Shown: positions 17,520 through 26,568, counted from the first letter of the stretch. The stretch is 64,000 nt of DNA from Pseudomonas aylmerensis (GCF_001702265.1 NZ_MAUE01000040.1:49083-113082), one strand, 5' to 3'. Translations and numbers: made by a program. Notes: generated by a model from the sequence alone, not told the origin.

Positions 17520-18014
17520 TCAGTCTGCGCGGCCATGGGCGGCGGCGGCCAATTGACCGGTGTCGACCCGCACGAACAGCGAGTCGCCGATGGCCGTGAG
17601 CACGTCGCCGGCGTAGACCTCGCAGACCACGCGGGTCTTACGTCCCACCTCGCCCTCGACGCGGGCGCGCAAGGTCAGCGTCACGCCCATCGGCGTGGGC
17701 TTGATGAATTTGATCCCCAGGTTGCCGGTGACGCAGTCGATGCGCGGCAGGCTGCCGGGCTCGCGGTGTTCGGCGCGGTAGTGATAGGCCATGGCGGTCC
17801 AGTTGGAATGGCAGTCCACCAGCATCGCGATCAGGCCGCCGTAGACCAGGTCGGGCCAGCCGCTGTATTGGGCGTCGGGCAGGTGCTCGGCGACCACGTG
17901 GACGCCGTCGGCATCCCAGCGGCTCTTGATATGCAAGCCGTGTGGGTTGCTGCTGCCGCAGCCGTAACAGATGCCTTGCGGCGCGGTGATGTCCTGTAGC
18001 GAAGGGGAGTGCAT
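17520..18014 (-). CDS. PaaI-type hot-dog thioesterase
   Basis: A 164-residue hot-dog protein with AAGGACG 5 nt before the start. Residues 16-27 carry CYGCGSSNPHGL, the C-x2-C-G-x2-N-P-x-GL N-terminus of a PaaI-like subgroup. PDLVYGGLIAMLVDCHSNW (about 54-72) is the central helix with the catalytic region, and VTGNLGIKFIKPTPMG follows. It should hydrolyse acyl-CoA thioesters, but the acyl group cannot be named. It is a single-gene unit with the next minus-strand gene only 44 nt downstream (dienelactone hydrolase upstream at 17475). Confidence 0.85.
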   Translation of the reverse strand: MHSPSLQDITAPQGICYGCGSSNPHGLHIKSRWDADGVHVVAEHLPDAQYSGWPDLVYGGLIAMLVDCHSNWTAMAYHYRAEHREPGSLPRIDCVTGNLGIKFIKPTPMGVTLTLRARVEGEVGRKTRVVCEVYAGDVLTAIGDSLFVRVDTGQLAAAAHGRAD

Positions 18015-18135
18015 GCAACGTCCTTATTATTCTCGGGCGACTACTCTATTTAGCAGGGCGCGCGCCGGATGGGAATAAATCCGTGGCATGAGGTGTTAGC
18101 TCAGTACTGTGTCCTGTCCTCTTGCGGAGCGTTGC

Positions 18136-18690
18136 ATGAAGCCTTTCATTTACCTGGCTGTCCTCCTCGGTGGTTGCGCCAGCGCCCAGGCGGTGGAGTA
18201 CACGGACGTCAACCGCACCGCCAGCCAGATCAGCTTTACCTACCAGCAATTGGGGCAGAGCGTGTATGGCACCTTCGGCGATTTCGAGGGCACGCTGAGC
18301 TTTGACACGCAAAAGCCCGAGGCCGGGCATGCGTTGCTGAAGATCCAGTTGGCGAGCATCGACGCCGGCAGCCCCGACGCCAACGACGAGCTGCAACGCG
18401 CCTCCTGGTTCGACACTGCGACTTACCCGGTGGGCGTGTATGAATCCACCGCCGTCACGCCCCTGGGAGGTAACCGCTTCAAGATCAGTGGCAACCTGAC
18501 AATCAAGGGCGCCACGCGCCAGGTGGAGGTCGACGTGGTGCTCAAGGAGCAAGGCGGCATTGGCGTGTTCGACGGCAAATTCATCCTCAAGCGCAGCGAT
18601 TTCAAGATCGGCGAGGGTGAATGGGCCGGCAACAGCGTGGTCTCCGACGGTATCGACATCAAGTTCAAGATGGTTGCGCCACAGCGCTAG
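18136..18690 (+). CDS. YceI family periplasmic protein
   Basis: A 184-residue protein with a signal peptide (MKPFIYLAVLLGGCASAQA) and CGGAG 7 nt before the ATG. The lipocalin-like YceI domain is shown by SQISFTYQQLGQSVYGTFGDFEG, ASWFDTATYPVGVYES and LTIKGATRQVEVDVVL. YceI proteins bind isoprenoid lipids such as octaprenyl phosphate or ubiquinone analogues. A cysteine inside the signal region (GGCAS) could instead be read as a lipobox, though the spacing favours ordinary cleavage. Its end overlaps the convergent exporter gene by four bases. Confidence 0.9.
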   Translation: MKPFIYLAVLLGGCASAQAVEYTDVNRTASQISFTYQQLGQSVYGTFGDFEGTLSFDTQKPEAGHALLKIQLASIDAGSPDANDELQRASWFDTATYPVGVYESTAVTPLGGNRFKISGNLTIKGATRQVEVDVVLKEQGGIGVFDGKFILKRSDFKIGEGEWAGNSVVSDGIDIKFKMVAPQR

Positions 18691-19577
18691 CGGGCGAAGC
18701 GCTTGGCGCCTGCGACGCAACCGATCACCGCCAGCGTCACCAGCACCATGCCCAGGCTCACCTGTTCATGCAGCAGTCCCGCCGCCAGCGCCAGGCCGAA
18801 GAACGGCTGCAGCAGTTGCAACTGGCCGACAGCGGCGATGCCACCCTGGGCCAGCCCGCGGTACCAGAACACGAAGCCGATCAACATGCTGAACAGCGCC
18901 ACATAACCCAGGCTCAACCAGGCCGGCAGGCTGATCCCGCTCAAGGTCGACGGCGCCAGCAGCAGGCTCAGCGGCGCCACCACCGGCAGCGCCACCACCA
19001 GCGCCCAGCAGATCACCTGCCAACCGCCGAGGCTGCGCGACAAGGTGGCGCCTTCGGCATACCCCAGGCCGCACACCAGCACCGCCAGCAGCATCAGCAG
19101 GTCACCCGCCGGGGCGGCGCTCAAGCCCTGGGCCACGGCATAGCCCATCACCAGCACACTGCCGAGGACCGAAAACAGCCAGAACACCGGGCGTGGCCGC
19201 TCGCCACCGCGCAGCACGCCGAACACCGCCGTGGCCAAAGGCAGCAGGCCGATAAACACGATGGAGTGCGCCGAGGTCACGTATTGCAGCGCCAGGGCCG
19301 TGAGCAAAGGGAAGCCGATCACCACGCCCAGCGAGACGACCGCCAGGGGCGCCCATTGGTGGCGCGCAGGCCGTTTCTCCTTGAACAGCCGGAGCAACAG
19401 CAGGCCCAGCACGGCTGCAATGGTGGCGCGCAGCAGGGTCAGGAACACCGGGTCGAATTCCATCACCGCCAGGCGCGTGGCCGGCAGCGAGCCGCTGAAA
19501 ATCACCACGCCGATAAAGCCGTTGATCCAGCCTTGGGTACGGGTGTCCAGGTTGCTGAAGGGGGTTGTGCGTTCCAT
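18687..19577 (-). CDS. EamA-family DMT exporter
   Basis: A 296-residue membrane protein with about ten hydrophobic segments in two EamA repeats. The start at 19577 (MERTTPFSNLD) is chosen; the longer frame adds 22 uncharacteristic residues. Signatures are FIGVVIFSGSLPATRLAVM in the first repeat and YVALFSMLIGFVFWYRGLAQGG in the second. These proteins export amino acids or metabolites. It is divergent from the MocR-type regulator at 19653, which is a frequent pairing, so that regulator probably controls it. Confidence 0.87.
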   Translation of the reverse strand: MERTTPFSNLDTRTQGWINGFIGVVIFSGSLPATRLAVMEFDPVFLTLLRATIAAVLGLLLLRLFKEKRPARHQWAPLAVVSLGVVIGFPLLTALALQYVTSAHSIVFIGLLPLATAVFGVLRGGERPRPVFWLFSVLGSVLVMGYAVAQGLSAAPAGDLLMLLAVLVCGLGYAEGATLSRSLGGWQVICWALVVALPVVAPLSLLLAPSTLSGISLPAWLSLGYVALFSMLIGFVFWYRGLAQGGIAAVGQLQLLQPFFGLALAAGLLHEQVSLGMVLVTLAVIGCVAGAKRFAR

Positions 19578-19634
19578 GAGGGGTATCCAAGAAAACTGCG
19601 GTTGCGTTCGCGCCATCCTAGAGGCGAGTATTAG

Positions 19635-19652
19635 GACAATCAAAAAATTGTC
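19635..19652. promoter_or_regulatory. Perfect palindrome abutting a start codon
   Basis: GACAAT and ATTGTC are separated by CAAAAA and end exactly at the base before the ATG of the MocR-type gene. It lies in the 75-nt region shared with the divergent exporter gene. Regulator binding here would cover the translation start region, which suggests autoregulation. Confidence 0.6.
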
Positions 19653-20996
19653 ATGGATACATCACCTATGCCGCGCGCGCGTTACAAATCCCTGGTCGAT
19701 ACCTTTGCCGACGACATCCGCAGCGGCAGGCTGGCCCCCGGCACGCGCCTGCCGACTCATCGGCAACTCGCCGCCGACCATGGCCTGGCGCTGGTCACGG
19801 CCAGTCGCGTGTACACCGAGTTGGAAGCGATGGGGCTGGTCAGCGGCGAGACCGGGCGCGGCACCTTCGTGCGCGAAATCGCGTTGCCGCCGGGGCAGGG
19901 CAGTGGGCAGATGAACGTCGCGGCCGGCCTGCTCGACCTCAATTTCAACTACCCGTCACTGCCGGGCCAGGCAGATTTGCTGCGCACCGCCTTGCGGCAG
20001 TTGGCGCTGTCCGGCGACCTTGAGGCGCTGCTGCGTTACCAGCCGCACGCCGGCCGCCTGCACGAACGCGCTGCCGTCGCGCGGCACCTGCTCAACCGTG
20101 GGCTGACGGTCGAGGCCGAGCAGGTGCTGGTGGTCAGTGGCGCCCAGCACGGCTTGGCGGTGACCCTGATGGCATTGCTCAAGCCGGGGGATGTGATCGC
20201 CGTCGACGCGCTGACGTATTCGGGCTTCAAGGTGCTGGCCGAGACCCTGCACCTGGAAATACTCGCCGTGCCGGTCACCCCCGCCGGGCCCGACCTGCAG
20301 GCCCTGCAAACGTTGTGTCGCCAGCGCCCGGTGCGGGCCGTGTACTGCATGCCGACCCTGCATAACCCGCTGGGCTGGGTGATGGAAATGTCGCAGCGCG
20401 AGCAGTTGGTGAGCATTGCCCGTCAGCACAATCTGATGCTCATCGAGGATGCGGCCTACGCGTTTCTGGTCGAAAACCCGCCACCACCGCTGGCGACATT
20501 GGCACCCGAGCGCACGGTGTATGTCGGTGGGCTGTCCAAGAGCATCGCCACCGGCTTGCGCGTGGGTTTTATTGCCGCGCCGCCGGCGTGGGTCAAGGTG
20601 CTGGAGCGGACCATCATGGCCACCACCTGGAACGTGCCCGGCGTGATGAGTGCCATCGCCGTAGCGTGGATCGAGGACGGCACGGTGGCGCAACTCGAAG
20701 CGCAGAAACGCCAGGACGCCCGCGCCCGGCAAGCCCTGGCCGCGCAGGTGCTAAAAGGGCTGGCGACCATCAGCCATCCCACGTCGTACTTTCTATGGTT
20801 GCCCCTGGCGGAAGAGGTTCGCGCCGACCAGGTCGCCATGACCCTGCAGCGCGAGGGGGTCAGCGTGTCGACAGCCGAGCCGTTTGCTGTCTCCGCCCAT
20901 GTGCCGCACGCACTGCGCCTGGCCTTGGGGTCGGTGGACATGCCTGCGCTGCGCGAAGCCTTGCTGACCGTGCGCCGGGTTGTCGGGCCGTACTAG
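19653..20996 (+). CDS. MocR-type regulator (GntR HTH fused to aminotransferase domain)
   Basis: A 447-residue fusion. Residues about 10-75 form a GntR winged helix (YKSLVDTFADDIRSGRLAPGTRLPTHRQLAA, here seen in parts), and 100-447 form a fold-type I aminotransferase with PTLHNPLGW, IEDAAYAFL and the PLP lysine in YVGGLSKSIATGLRVG. MocR proteins sense PLP or amino-substrate aldimines. No clear ribosome site precedes the ATG, and a palindrome touches it, so the message may be leaderless. It probably regulates the divergent EamA exporter. Confidence 0.9.
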   Translation: MDTSPMPRARYKSLVDTFADDIRSGRLAPGTRLPTHRQLAADHGLALVTASRVYTELEAMGLVSGETGRGTFVREIALPPGQGSGQMNVAAGLLDLNFNYPSLPGQADLLRTALRQLALSGDLEALLRYQPHAGRLHERAAVARHLLNRGLTVEAEQVLVVSGAQHGLAVTLMALLKPGDVIAVDALTYSGFKVLAETLHLEILAVPVTPAGPDLQALQTLCRQRPVRAVYCMPTLHNPLGWVMEMSQREQLVSIARQHNLMLIEDAAYAFLVENPPPPLATLAPERTVYVGGLSKSIATGLRVGFIAAPPAWVKVLERTIMATTWNVPGVMSAIAVAWIEDGTVAQLEAQKRQDARARQALAAQVLKGLATISHPTSYFLWLPLAEEVRADQVAMTLQREGVSVSTAEPFAVSAHVPHALRLALGSVDMPALREALLTVRRVVGPY

Positions 20997-21634
20997 AGCG
21001 TCTGGCGTCGCAGGCTCAGCAGCGCGGCGCCGAAGCCAATAAACGTTGCCCCCACCACACGGTTGACCCACCTGGAAAACACCGGGCGCGCCAGCCAGCC
21101 CTTGGCCTGCGAAGCCAGCAGGGCATACAGGCTCAACGACAACGCCGAGAGCAGGATGAAAATCAGGGTCAACACCAGGAACTGCGGCACCAGCGGGGCG
21201 TGCTGGTCGAGGAACTGTGGAAACAGTGCGGTGAAAAACAGCACCGCCTTGGGATTGGTCACTGCGGTCAGGAACGCCAGCTTGTAAAGCTTCCAGCGAC
21301 TCGGTGGATTGACGCGGGCGGGGCCCTGCGAGCCGGGCGCGAGTGTGCCGGTTTTTTTCAGCAGGCTGCTGGCGCCCAGGTAGAACAGGTAGCCGGCGCC
21401 GAGCACCTTCACGGCATTGAAGACCCACTCGGAGCTGATGATCAACGCACCCAATCCCAGCATCGCTGCCGCCGACATGCAGAACAACCCGCTGGCATTG
21501 CCTGCGGTTGACCACAACGTGGAGCGCGCGCCATAGGCCAGGCTGTTGTTCAGGGCCATCAGGATGGCCGGGCCTGGGCTGGCAATGGCGATGGCGGCAA
21601 CGAGGGTAAAGGCCAGGATCGAGTGAGTGTCCAT
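20993..21634 (-). CDS. LysE/RhtB-family amino-acid exporter
   Basis: A 213-residue membrane protein with about six hydrophobic segments. The start at 21634 (MDTHSILAFTLVAAIAIASPGP) is chosen since ASPGPAILMALNNSLAYGAR is the family N-terminus. FLTAVTNPKAVLFFTALFPQFL in the third helix region is also diagnostic. It exports amino acids such as homoserine, threonine or lysine; the substrate is not readable. It converges on the MocR gene with a four-base overlap. Confidence 0.9.
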   Translation of the reverse strand: MDTHSILAFTLVAAIAIASPGPAILMALNNSLAYGARSTLWSTAGNASGLFCMSAAAMLGLGALIISSEWVFNAVKVLGAGYLFYLGASSLLKKTGTLAPGSQGPARVNPPSRWKLYKLAFLTAVTNPKAVLFFTALFPQFLDQHAPLVPQFLVLTLIFILLSALSLSLYALLASQAKGWLARPVFSRWVNRVVGATFIGFGAALLSLRRQTL

Positions 21635-21714
21635 ATTCAGGCTCGGTGAGTTTCGGAGTGCTGATGCTAACCCGATCCTCACCTTCGCGCAGAGTGTTCC
21701 TCAGTCACGGGCGA

Positions 21715-22146
21715 TCAATATTTGTAAGCCTGGCGCCCGATCAGCAGCCACTTGCCTTTTTGTTTCTGCCAGACCTGGAAGTTGTCGATATCGGTCGGTA
21801 CTTCGACGCCGCTGTTCACCGCCAGCGCGTGGAAGTGGTTGCGCACCAGCGCGGTGTCGCCGTTGAGGGTGATGGTCTGGTTTTGCATTTCCAGGGTCTT
21901 GAACGCGCTGGTGTGGGTTTCCAGGTCGGCGATGAATTGGTCCTTGTTCTGCACCTTGCCGCTGGAGTGGCCGTAGGTGAGTTTATCGGCGGTCAGCGCG
22001 TGCAGTTGCTTGAGGTCCAGGTGCAGCATGGCTTGGGTCAGTTGGTCGACCGCTTGGGCCACATCCTTTTCGGCGGCGGCCGGCGCGGCGGCGACATAAC
22101 CGCTGAACAGGCACAGAAAACCGATCAGCACTTTGACGTTTTGCAT
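21715..22146 (-). CDS. Secreted NTF2-like (DUF4440) protein
   Basis: A 143-residue protein with a signal peptide (MQNVKVLIGFLCLFSGYVAAA) and one NTF2-like domain. VAQAVDQLTQAMLHLDLKQLHAL, the strand ending HALAVN and FQVWQKQKGKWLLIGRQAY are typical of DUF4440/SnoaL-like proteins. Members bind small hydrophobic ligands or catalyse isomerisations, but no active residue can be assigned. The start at 22146 fits the signal peptide. The 249-nt region upstream is unusually AT-rich for this genome, and I see no gene in it. Confidence 0.8.
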   Translation of the reverse strand: MQNVKVLIGFLCLFSGYVAAAPAAAEKDVAQAVDQLTQAMLHLDLKQLHALTADKLTYGHSSGKVQNKDQFIADLETHTSAFKTLEMQNQTITLNGDTALVRNHFHALAVNSGVEVPTDIDNFQVWQKQKGKWLLIGRQAYKY

Positions 22147-22395
22147 GGGTGTTTCCTTATTGTTGTTGGGGGCTGGCACGACCGGTTAGGTCGTCGTACA
22201 ACCATGCAATATTTCCTGCGCTGAAGGAAAGTGAAATTTTGAAATATCTTGAAAAGATTAGCCTTGAAGACGTTTTAAAACCCTGGGCGACTTATACGAC
22301 GTCTCAACACAAGGCTGATCCTTACCGACTCTTCCTGTGCAGGTAGCACATCGCTATGCTACGCCCGGACACCCTGATTGCCCGGAGACGACAAC

Positions 22396-22614
22396 ATGGA
22401 TTTTGATTGGCACAGCGATCCCATCACGCGTGCCACACCTGTCACCCGCCACTATAAAAACACCCAGAACGTTCGCCGTTTCATGCTTGAACACTGTGGT
22501 CCGGGGTTCAAGTTCGACCGGCCTTTTATGGCCTGGATTCGCAACGACGTGCCCAAGACCCTGGGCGATGTCGTGGATGAATGGCGACGTCGCCACGAGG
22601 AAGCACGCGCATGA
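22396..22614 (+). CDS. Small DUF6434-type protein
   Basis: A 72-residue soluble protein with GGAGA 7 nt upstream. It reads DWHSDPITRATPVTRHYKNTQN-type residues, then FDRPFMAWIRN and a basic, helical C-terminus (VVDEWRRRHEEARA). The pattern matches DUF6434, often fused to or near SAP-domain proteins, suggesting possible nucleic-acid contact. Its stop overlaps the start of the RidA gene (ATGA), so it is the first gene of a three-gene operon. The function is unknown. Confidence 0.75.
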   Translation: MDFDWHSDPITRATPVTRHYKNTQNVRRFMLEHCGPGFKFDRPFMAWIRNDVPKTLGDVVDEWRRRHEEARA

Positions 22615-23081
22615 CCCCCGATGAGAAATACCAGGCAGCCCAGCAACGCCTCGGCTATCAGTTGGACGAATTCAAGGTGGGCGGCAACTACACGCCGCTG
22701 GTCCGTGACGGCAACCACTTGTACATCAGTGGCCAGATTCCACGTGTAGGCGACACCATCGTGCTGCCGGGCAAGGTTGGCGACAGCATCACCCTGGCCC
22801 AGGCGCAAATCGCCGCCGGCATCAGCGCCTTGCGTTGCCTGGGGCTGCTCAAGCAAGCCTTGGGTTCGCTGGACCGGGTCAAGGCCATCCCTCGCATTAC
22901 CGTGTATGTGCGCAGCGCCGAGGACTTTGATCAGCAGAGTGAAGTCGCCAATGGCGCCTCCGACTTGCTGCACGAGATTCTGGGCAGCGCCGGGGTGCAT
23001 ACGCGCACGTCGGTCGGTGTGATGCAGTTGCCGAAGTCGGCAGCGGTGGAGATCGACATGATCGCCGTTGCCCACGACTGA
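22611..23081 (+). CDS. RidA/YjgF-family protein
   Basis: A 156-residue member of the RidA family. The start at 22611 is set by the ATGA overlap with the DUF6434 gene. YISGQIPRVGDTIVLPGKVG, the helical block AQIAAGISALRCLGLL, IPRITVYVRSAEDF and the end RTSVGVMQLPKSAAVEIDMIA are seen. RidA proteins hydrolyse reactive enamine and imine intermediates; the arginine in RSAEDF is the position expected to hold the carboxylate. This longer variant belongs to the YjgF_endoribonc group whose activity varies. Confidence 0.88.
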   Translation: MTPDEKYQAAQQRLGYQLDEFKVGGNYTPLVRDGNHLYISGQIPRVGDTIVLPGKVGDSITLAQAQIAAGISALRCLGLLKQALGSLDRVKAIPRITVYVRSAEDFDQQSEVANGASDLLHEILGSAGVHTRTSVGVMQLPKSAAVEIDMIAVAHD

Positions 23082-23085
23082 ACCG

Positions 23086-23820
23086 ATGATCACCCAGGGC
23101 ATCGCGGTTCTGGTCAATTACGGTGCCTACCTGGCGCCGGGACTGTTGCTGTTTGGCCTGTGGTTCGCGCTGACGCCCAGGTCGCTTGCGGCGATGCGCA
23201 TCCTGATCCTGCTGGCGGCATTTGTGCTGATGCGCGATGCCATGACGCCCTTGGGCCTGTGGGCATTGAGCGATGCGGTAAGCATCGCCTTCACCGACAA
23301 TGCGTTGGTGCTGGCCGCCTTGGGTGGGCTGTCGCTGGTGCTGATCGGGGGGCTGGCCTATGTCGCCCCCGAGCTATGGCGGTGGGTGGTGTGGGTCAAG
23401 GGGCCGCGTGCAATCGGGCTTGTGGTCGGGCTGGGTGTCGGCGGCCTGATCGGGGTGCCGTTGCGGCTCTATCAAGGGATTGAGGTGCAGGCGATCCCCG
23501 GCTATTGGGCGTGGCTGCCGGGCATGCTGGTGCTGGCGTATGGCGCCAATGCGCTTGAGGAAGTGTTGTTTCGCGGGTTCTTGCAGGGCTACCTGGAACA
23601 ACAGGTCACGCCGTTGCGCGCAGCCTTGCTCAGCGGCGTGGCGTTTGCCGCCTGCCATGCCTTTTTGGCCTTGAGCGTCACCCAGTTGGGCTGGCCGGTG
23701 TTGCTGTTTACCCTGATCGAGGGGCTGGCGTGTGCGCTGGTGCGCATGCGTTACGGCGTGCTGGCCGCGACGTTGACCCACGGCACGGCGATCCTGCTGA
23801 TTGCCGTGCCGATGGTGTAG
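23086..23820 (+). CDS. CPBP intramembrane metalloprotease-like protein
   Basis: A 244-residue membrane protein with about seven or eight hydrophobic segments. The ATG at 23086 is four bases after the RidA stop; an in-frame TTG at 23068 is less likely. The CPBP (Abi/Rce1) core is present: EEVLFRGFLQGYLE with the tandem Glu and the Arg, FAACHAFLAL with His, and LTHGTAI with a second His. Such proteins are glutamate-dependent intramembrane proteases or bacteriocin immunity factors. The catalytic residues look intact. The role with RidA is unknown. Confidence 0.85.
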   Translation: MITQGIAVLVNYGAYLAPGLLLFGLWFALTPRSLAAMRILILLAAFVLMRDAMTPLGLWALSDAVSIAFTDNALVLAALGGLSLVLIGGLAYVAPELWRWVVWVKGPRAIGLVVGLGVGGLIGVPLRLYQGIEVQAIPGYWAWLPGMLVLAYGANALEEVLFRGFLQGYLEQQVTPLRAALLSGVAFAACHAFLALSVTQLGWPVLLFTLIEGLACALVRMRYGVLAATLTHGTAILLIAVPMV

Positions 23821-23826
23821 CACCGC

Positions 23827-23856
23827 CTGTAGGAGCTGGCTCGCCAGCTCCTACAG
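23827..23856. terminator. Perfect 14-bp hairpin between convergent genes
   Basis: CTGTAGGAGCTGGC and GCCAGCTCCTACAG pair perfectly around a two-base centre, followed to 23917 by a degenerate REP-like stretch. It lies between the CPBP and amidase genes. It probably blocks read-through, although it lacks a T-run. Confidence 0.6.
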
Positions 23857-23931
23857 GACCGGTATTGCTGGCGAGTCAGTGGGGTACGGGCCGGCATTGC
23901 AAGCGAGCCAGCGTTTTCCGTTCCCACCGGC

Positions 23932-25638
23932 TTACGTGCAGGGCAATGGCGGGGTGCGCGGTGGAATCTGGCGTTTGCTGCCCGTCGCTTCATAGGCCGC
24001 CGCAAAGCGCAGCAACGCCGAGTCATCGTACGCGCGCCCGGCGAACGTCAGCCCGACCGGCATGCCGATATCCGCCATCACGCCCATCGGCACGGTGACG
24101 GTGGGCACGCCGAGGTGGCGAATCGCAAGGTTGCCGTTGGCCACCCACACGCCGTTGCTCCAGGCGATGTCGGCGCTGGTTTCGTTGACGTCGGCATCCG
24201 CCGGGCCGACATCGGCCACGGTGGGGAACAGCACCGCGTCGAGCCCCAGCGTGTCCATCCAGTCTTCCAGGTCGATCCGGCGGGTCTGCTCAAGACCGCG
24301 CAGGCCATCGGGGACGGTGCTGATCTCGTTCCAGGGGGTAATGCCACGCTCGGCCATGCGCACGTATTCGTCCATGCCGGCGGCCAGGTGATCTTCACGG
24401 TTGGGCAGGGTGCCGGGGTCGTGCGGGAAGATCTGCGGGCCGTCGACATCCGCCAGGCGGTTCAGCGCCGGGTCGTTGTTGGCGCGCAGGAAATCATCGA
24501 AGGCCCACGCGGAAAGCTCCCACAGTTCATCGTGCAGGAATTCCTTGGACACCAGGCCACGGGTAAACACGGTCGGCGCGCCGGGGCGGTCGCCTTCGCA
24601 GTTGGACACCAGCGGGAAATCCACCTCGATGACTTCCGCGCCAGCAGCTTCGAGGGCCTGGCGCGCGGCCTGCCACAGGTCGATCACGCTGGCGCGGGTG
24701 TTGATCTTCTGCCCGGTCGGCCCGCCGATGCCGGGTTTTTCGCTGGTGCCGGCGTCCGGGTCGGCGTTGATGTACATGCGCGGCACGCCGAAGCGTTTAC
24801 CCACGAGGGATTCGGCCGTCACCGCCAGTTGCGCGTAAGACGCCGGGCGCACCGAAGTGGCGCTCGGAATCGGCACCCAGGGCTGCAGGCGCCACAGGTC
24901 GCCGCGCGTGTCCAGATCGTCGGCGACCACCACGTCAAGCACTTCCAGCAGGTCGGCCATGGTGCGCGCGTAGGGCACGACCACGTCCATGGTGGGCGTC
25001 AGCGGCCAGTTGCCGCGCACCGAAATCACCCCCCGCGACGGCGTGTAGGCGCACAGGCCATTGTTGGACGCCGGGCCACGCCCGCTCGACCAGGTCTCTT
25101 CCGCCAGACCGAAGGCCGCGAAGCTCGCGGCGGTCGCGGTGCCGGCACCGTTGGACGAGCCGGAGGCGAATGGCGCGGTCAGGTAGTCGGCGTTGTACGG
25201 GCTTTCTGCGCGGCCATACACACCGCGTTGCATGCCGCCATTGGCCATCGGCGGCATATTGGTCTTGCCCAGGCAGATGGCGCCACCGGCGCGCAGGCGC
25301 TCGATGGTGAAGGCGTCACGCTGGGCGACCAGCTTGGCAAAGGCCGGGCTGCCCGACGCAGCCGTCAGCCCCTTGACCAGGTAACTGTCCTTGGCGGTGT
25401 AGGGAATACCGTCCAATGGCCCCAAGGTTTCGCCCTTGGCCCGGCGCGCATCGGACGCCTCGGCTTCCTTCAGGGCCTGAGGGTTGCGCACCACCACGGC
25501 ATTGAGTGCGGTATCGGTCTGCGCACCGTCATAGGCATCGATCCGCGCCAGGTACGCCTGGACCAGTTCAACGGCCGTGGTCTGGCCGGTTTCAAGCGCC
25601 GCGCGCAATTGGGCAATGGAGACTTCGGTAACTTGCAT
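23932..25638 (-). CDS. Amidase signature family enzyme
   Basis: A 568-residue amidase. The catalytic Lys is in IPYTAKDSYLVKG (about residue 83), the cis-Ser lies in ASGSSNGAGTATA, and the nucleophile region reads TWSSGRGPASNNGL in place of the usual GGSIRxPA, keeping the Ser and the Arg. It thus has the Ser-cisSer-Lys triad with an atypical surrounding loop. The enzyme would hydrolyse an amide or ester; the substrate is unknown. It has no signal peptide. The HTH gene upstream is on the same strand, 57 nt away. Confidence 0.9.
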   Translation of the reverse strand: MQVTEVSIAQLRAALETGQTTAVELVQAYLARIDAYDGAQTDTALNAVVVRNPQALKEAEASDARRAKGETLGPLDGIPYTAKDSYLVKGLTAASGSPAFAKLVAQRDAFTIERLRAGGAICLGKTNMPPMANGGMQRGVYGRAESPYNADYLTAPFASGSSNGAGTATAASFAAFGLAEETWSSGRGPASNNGLCAYTPSRGVISVRGNWPLTPTMDVVVPYARTMADLLEVLDVVVADDLDTRGDLWRLQPWVPIPSATSVRPASYAQLAVTAESLVGKRFGVPRMYINADPDAGTSEKPGIGGPTGQKINTRASVIDLWQAARQALEAAGAEVIEVDFPLVSNCEGDRPGAPTVFTRGLVSKEFLHDELWELSAWAFDDFLRANNDPALNRLADVDGPQIFPHDPGTLPNREDHLAAGMDEYVRMAERGITPWNEISTVPDGLRGLEQTRRIDLEDWMDTLGLDAVLFPTVADVGPADADVNETSADIAWSNGVWVANGNLAIRHLGVPTVTVPMGVMADIGMPVGLTFAGRAYDDSALLRFAAAYEATGSKRQIPPRTPPLPCT

Positions 25639-25695
25639 CAGATTTTTTTCGCCGCCTTCAAGTGGGGGTATGGCGGCAGTCTACGTACAGATATT

Positions 25696-26484
25696 TCACA
25701 AAACCAGCGCCGCATAATCCGCATGGGCGCCGCGCATCACCTGCCAGGTGGCGTCGTCAGCGGGAATCAGATGTTCGATGCGCAGCGAGGCGAGGGTGAT
25801 GTCCTGGGGCATGCCGAAGGTGGTGAAGGTCGACAGGAAGTTCAGTTCGCCACGGGTCGAGCGCACGCGGGTGAGCACCAACGGCGGCAGCGCCTCGGAC
25901 CGCTCGGTGCTGGCCGGCGCCGGCAGAGAGGCCAGCAACGCCGCCAGCGTCGGATTACCCAGCGCCTCCCGGCTGGCGCGCTGCCAGGCCAGGGTGCGGA
26001 TTTCGTCGGCATTGATCAGGTGATCGCCAAGGCCGCACGGTTCCAGCAGGGTGGCCAGCAGGTTCAAGCCGTCGCTGGCCTGCGGCGGGATGCCCACCAG
26101 CTCGAACAGCACCGCGGTGCTGGCGTTGGCGGCCAGCACCTGCCATTCGCTGCCCAGCAGGATCGCCGGGGCCGGGTTGTTGGCGTGCAGCACATGGCTG
26201 ACCGCCTCGCGAATCGCCGCCATGCCGGGTGCGGCGAGTGGCGTGGCGGTGTAGCGCGGCGCGAAGCCGGCGGCGAGGAATACGCGGTTGCATTCGTCCA
26301 GCGGCACTTCCAGCGCGGTCAGCAGGTTATGCGGGGTGCCGGGGCTCGGCTTGGCGCGGCCGGTTTCGAGGCAACTGAGGTGGCGCTGGGAAACACCGGT
26401 GATCAGCGCCAGGTCGAGCTGGCTCAGCTTGGCGTGGCGACGCAGTTGGCGCAGGTAGGCGCCGGCGGTAACAGGCGTGTCCAT
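25696..26484 (-). CDS. XRE-type regulator with MmyB-like ligand domain
   Basis: A 262-residue protein. Residues about 7-62 form a Cro/C1-type HTH (LRQLRRHAKLSQLDLALITGVSQRHLSCLE, seen in parts, followed by GRAKPS). The rest, from about 95, is the MmyB-like PAS-type domain (PAILLGSEWQVLAANASTAVLFE and LRIEHLIPADDATWQVM), which in related proteins binds fatty acids. It is divergent from the DUF2834 gene and upstream of the amidase, so either could be its target. Confidence 0.88.
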   Translation of the reverse strand: MDTPVTAGAYLRQLRRHAKLSQLDLALITGVSQRHLSCLETGRAKPSPGTPHNLLTALEVPLDECNRVFLAAGFAPRYTATPLAAPGMAAIREAVSHVLHANNPAPAILLGSEWQVLAANASTAVLFELVGIPPQASDGLNLLATLLEPCGLGDHLINADEIRTLAWQRASREALGNPTLAALLASLPAPASTERSEALPPLVLTRVRSTRGELNFLSTFTTFGMPQDITLASLRIEHLIPADDATWQVMRGAHADYAALVL

Positions 26485-26568
26485 GGCGTGTTCATGACCT
26501 CCGAGGTCATTGCGAGGGCGCCCACCTTATCACTAGGGTGACGGCTCGATCACTACAAGGAAGAAACC

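Noticed and set aside
22149..22346. A 65-codon frame in the AT-rich gap before the DUF6434 gene
   Set aside because: No ribosome site or recognisable pattern. The AT-rich stretch may hold a promoter, but no gene can be supported.
24115..26541. An 808-codon plus-strand frame
   Set aside because: Antisense to the well-supported amidase and XRE regulator genes; typical high-GC shadow frame rich in Arg, Gly and His.
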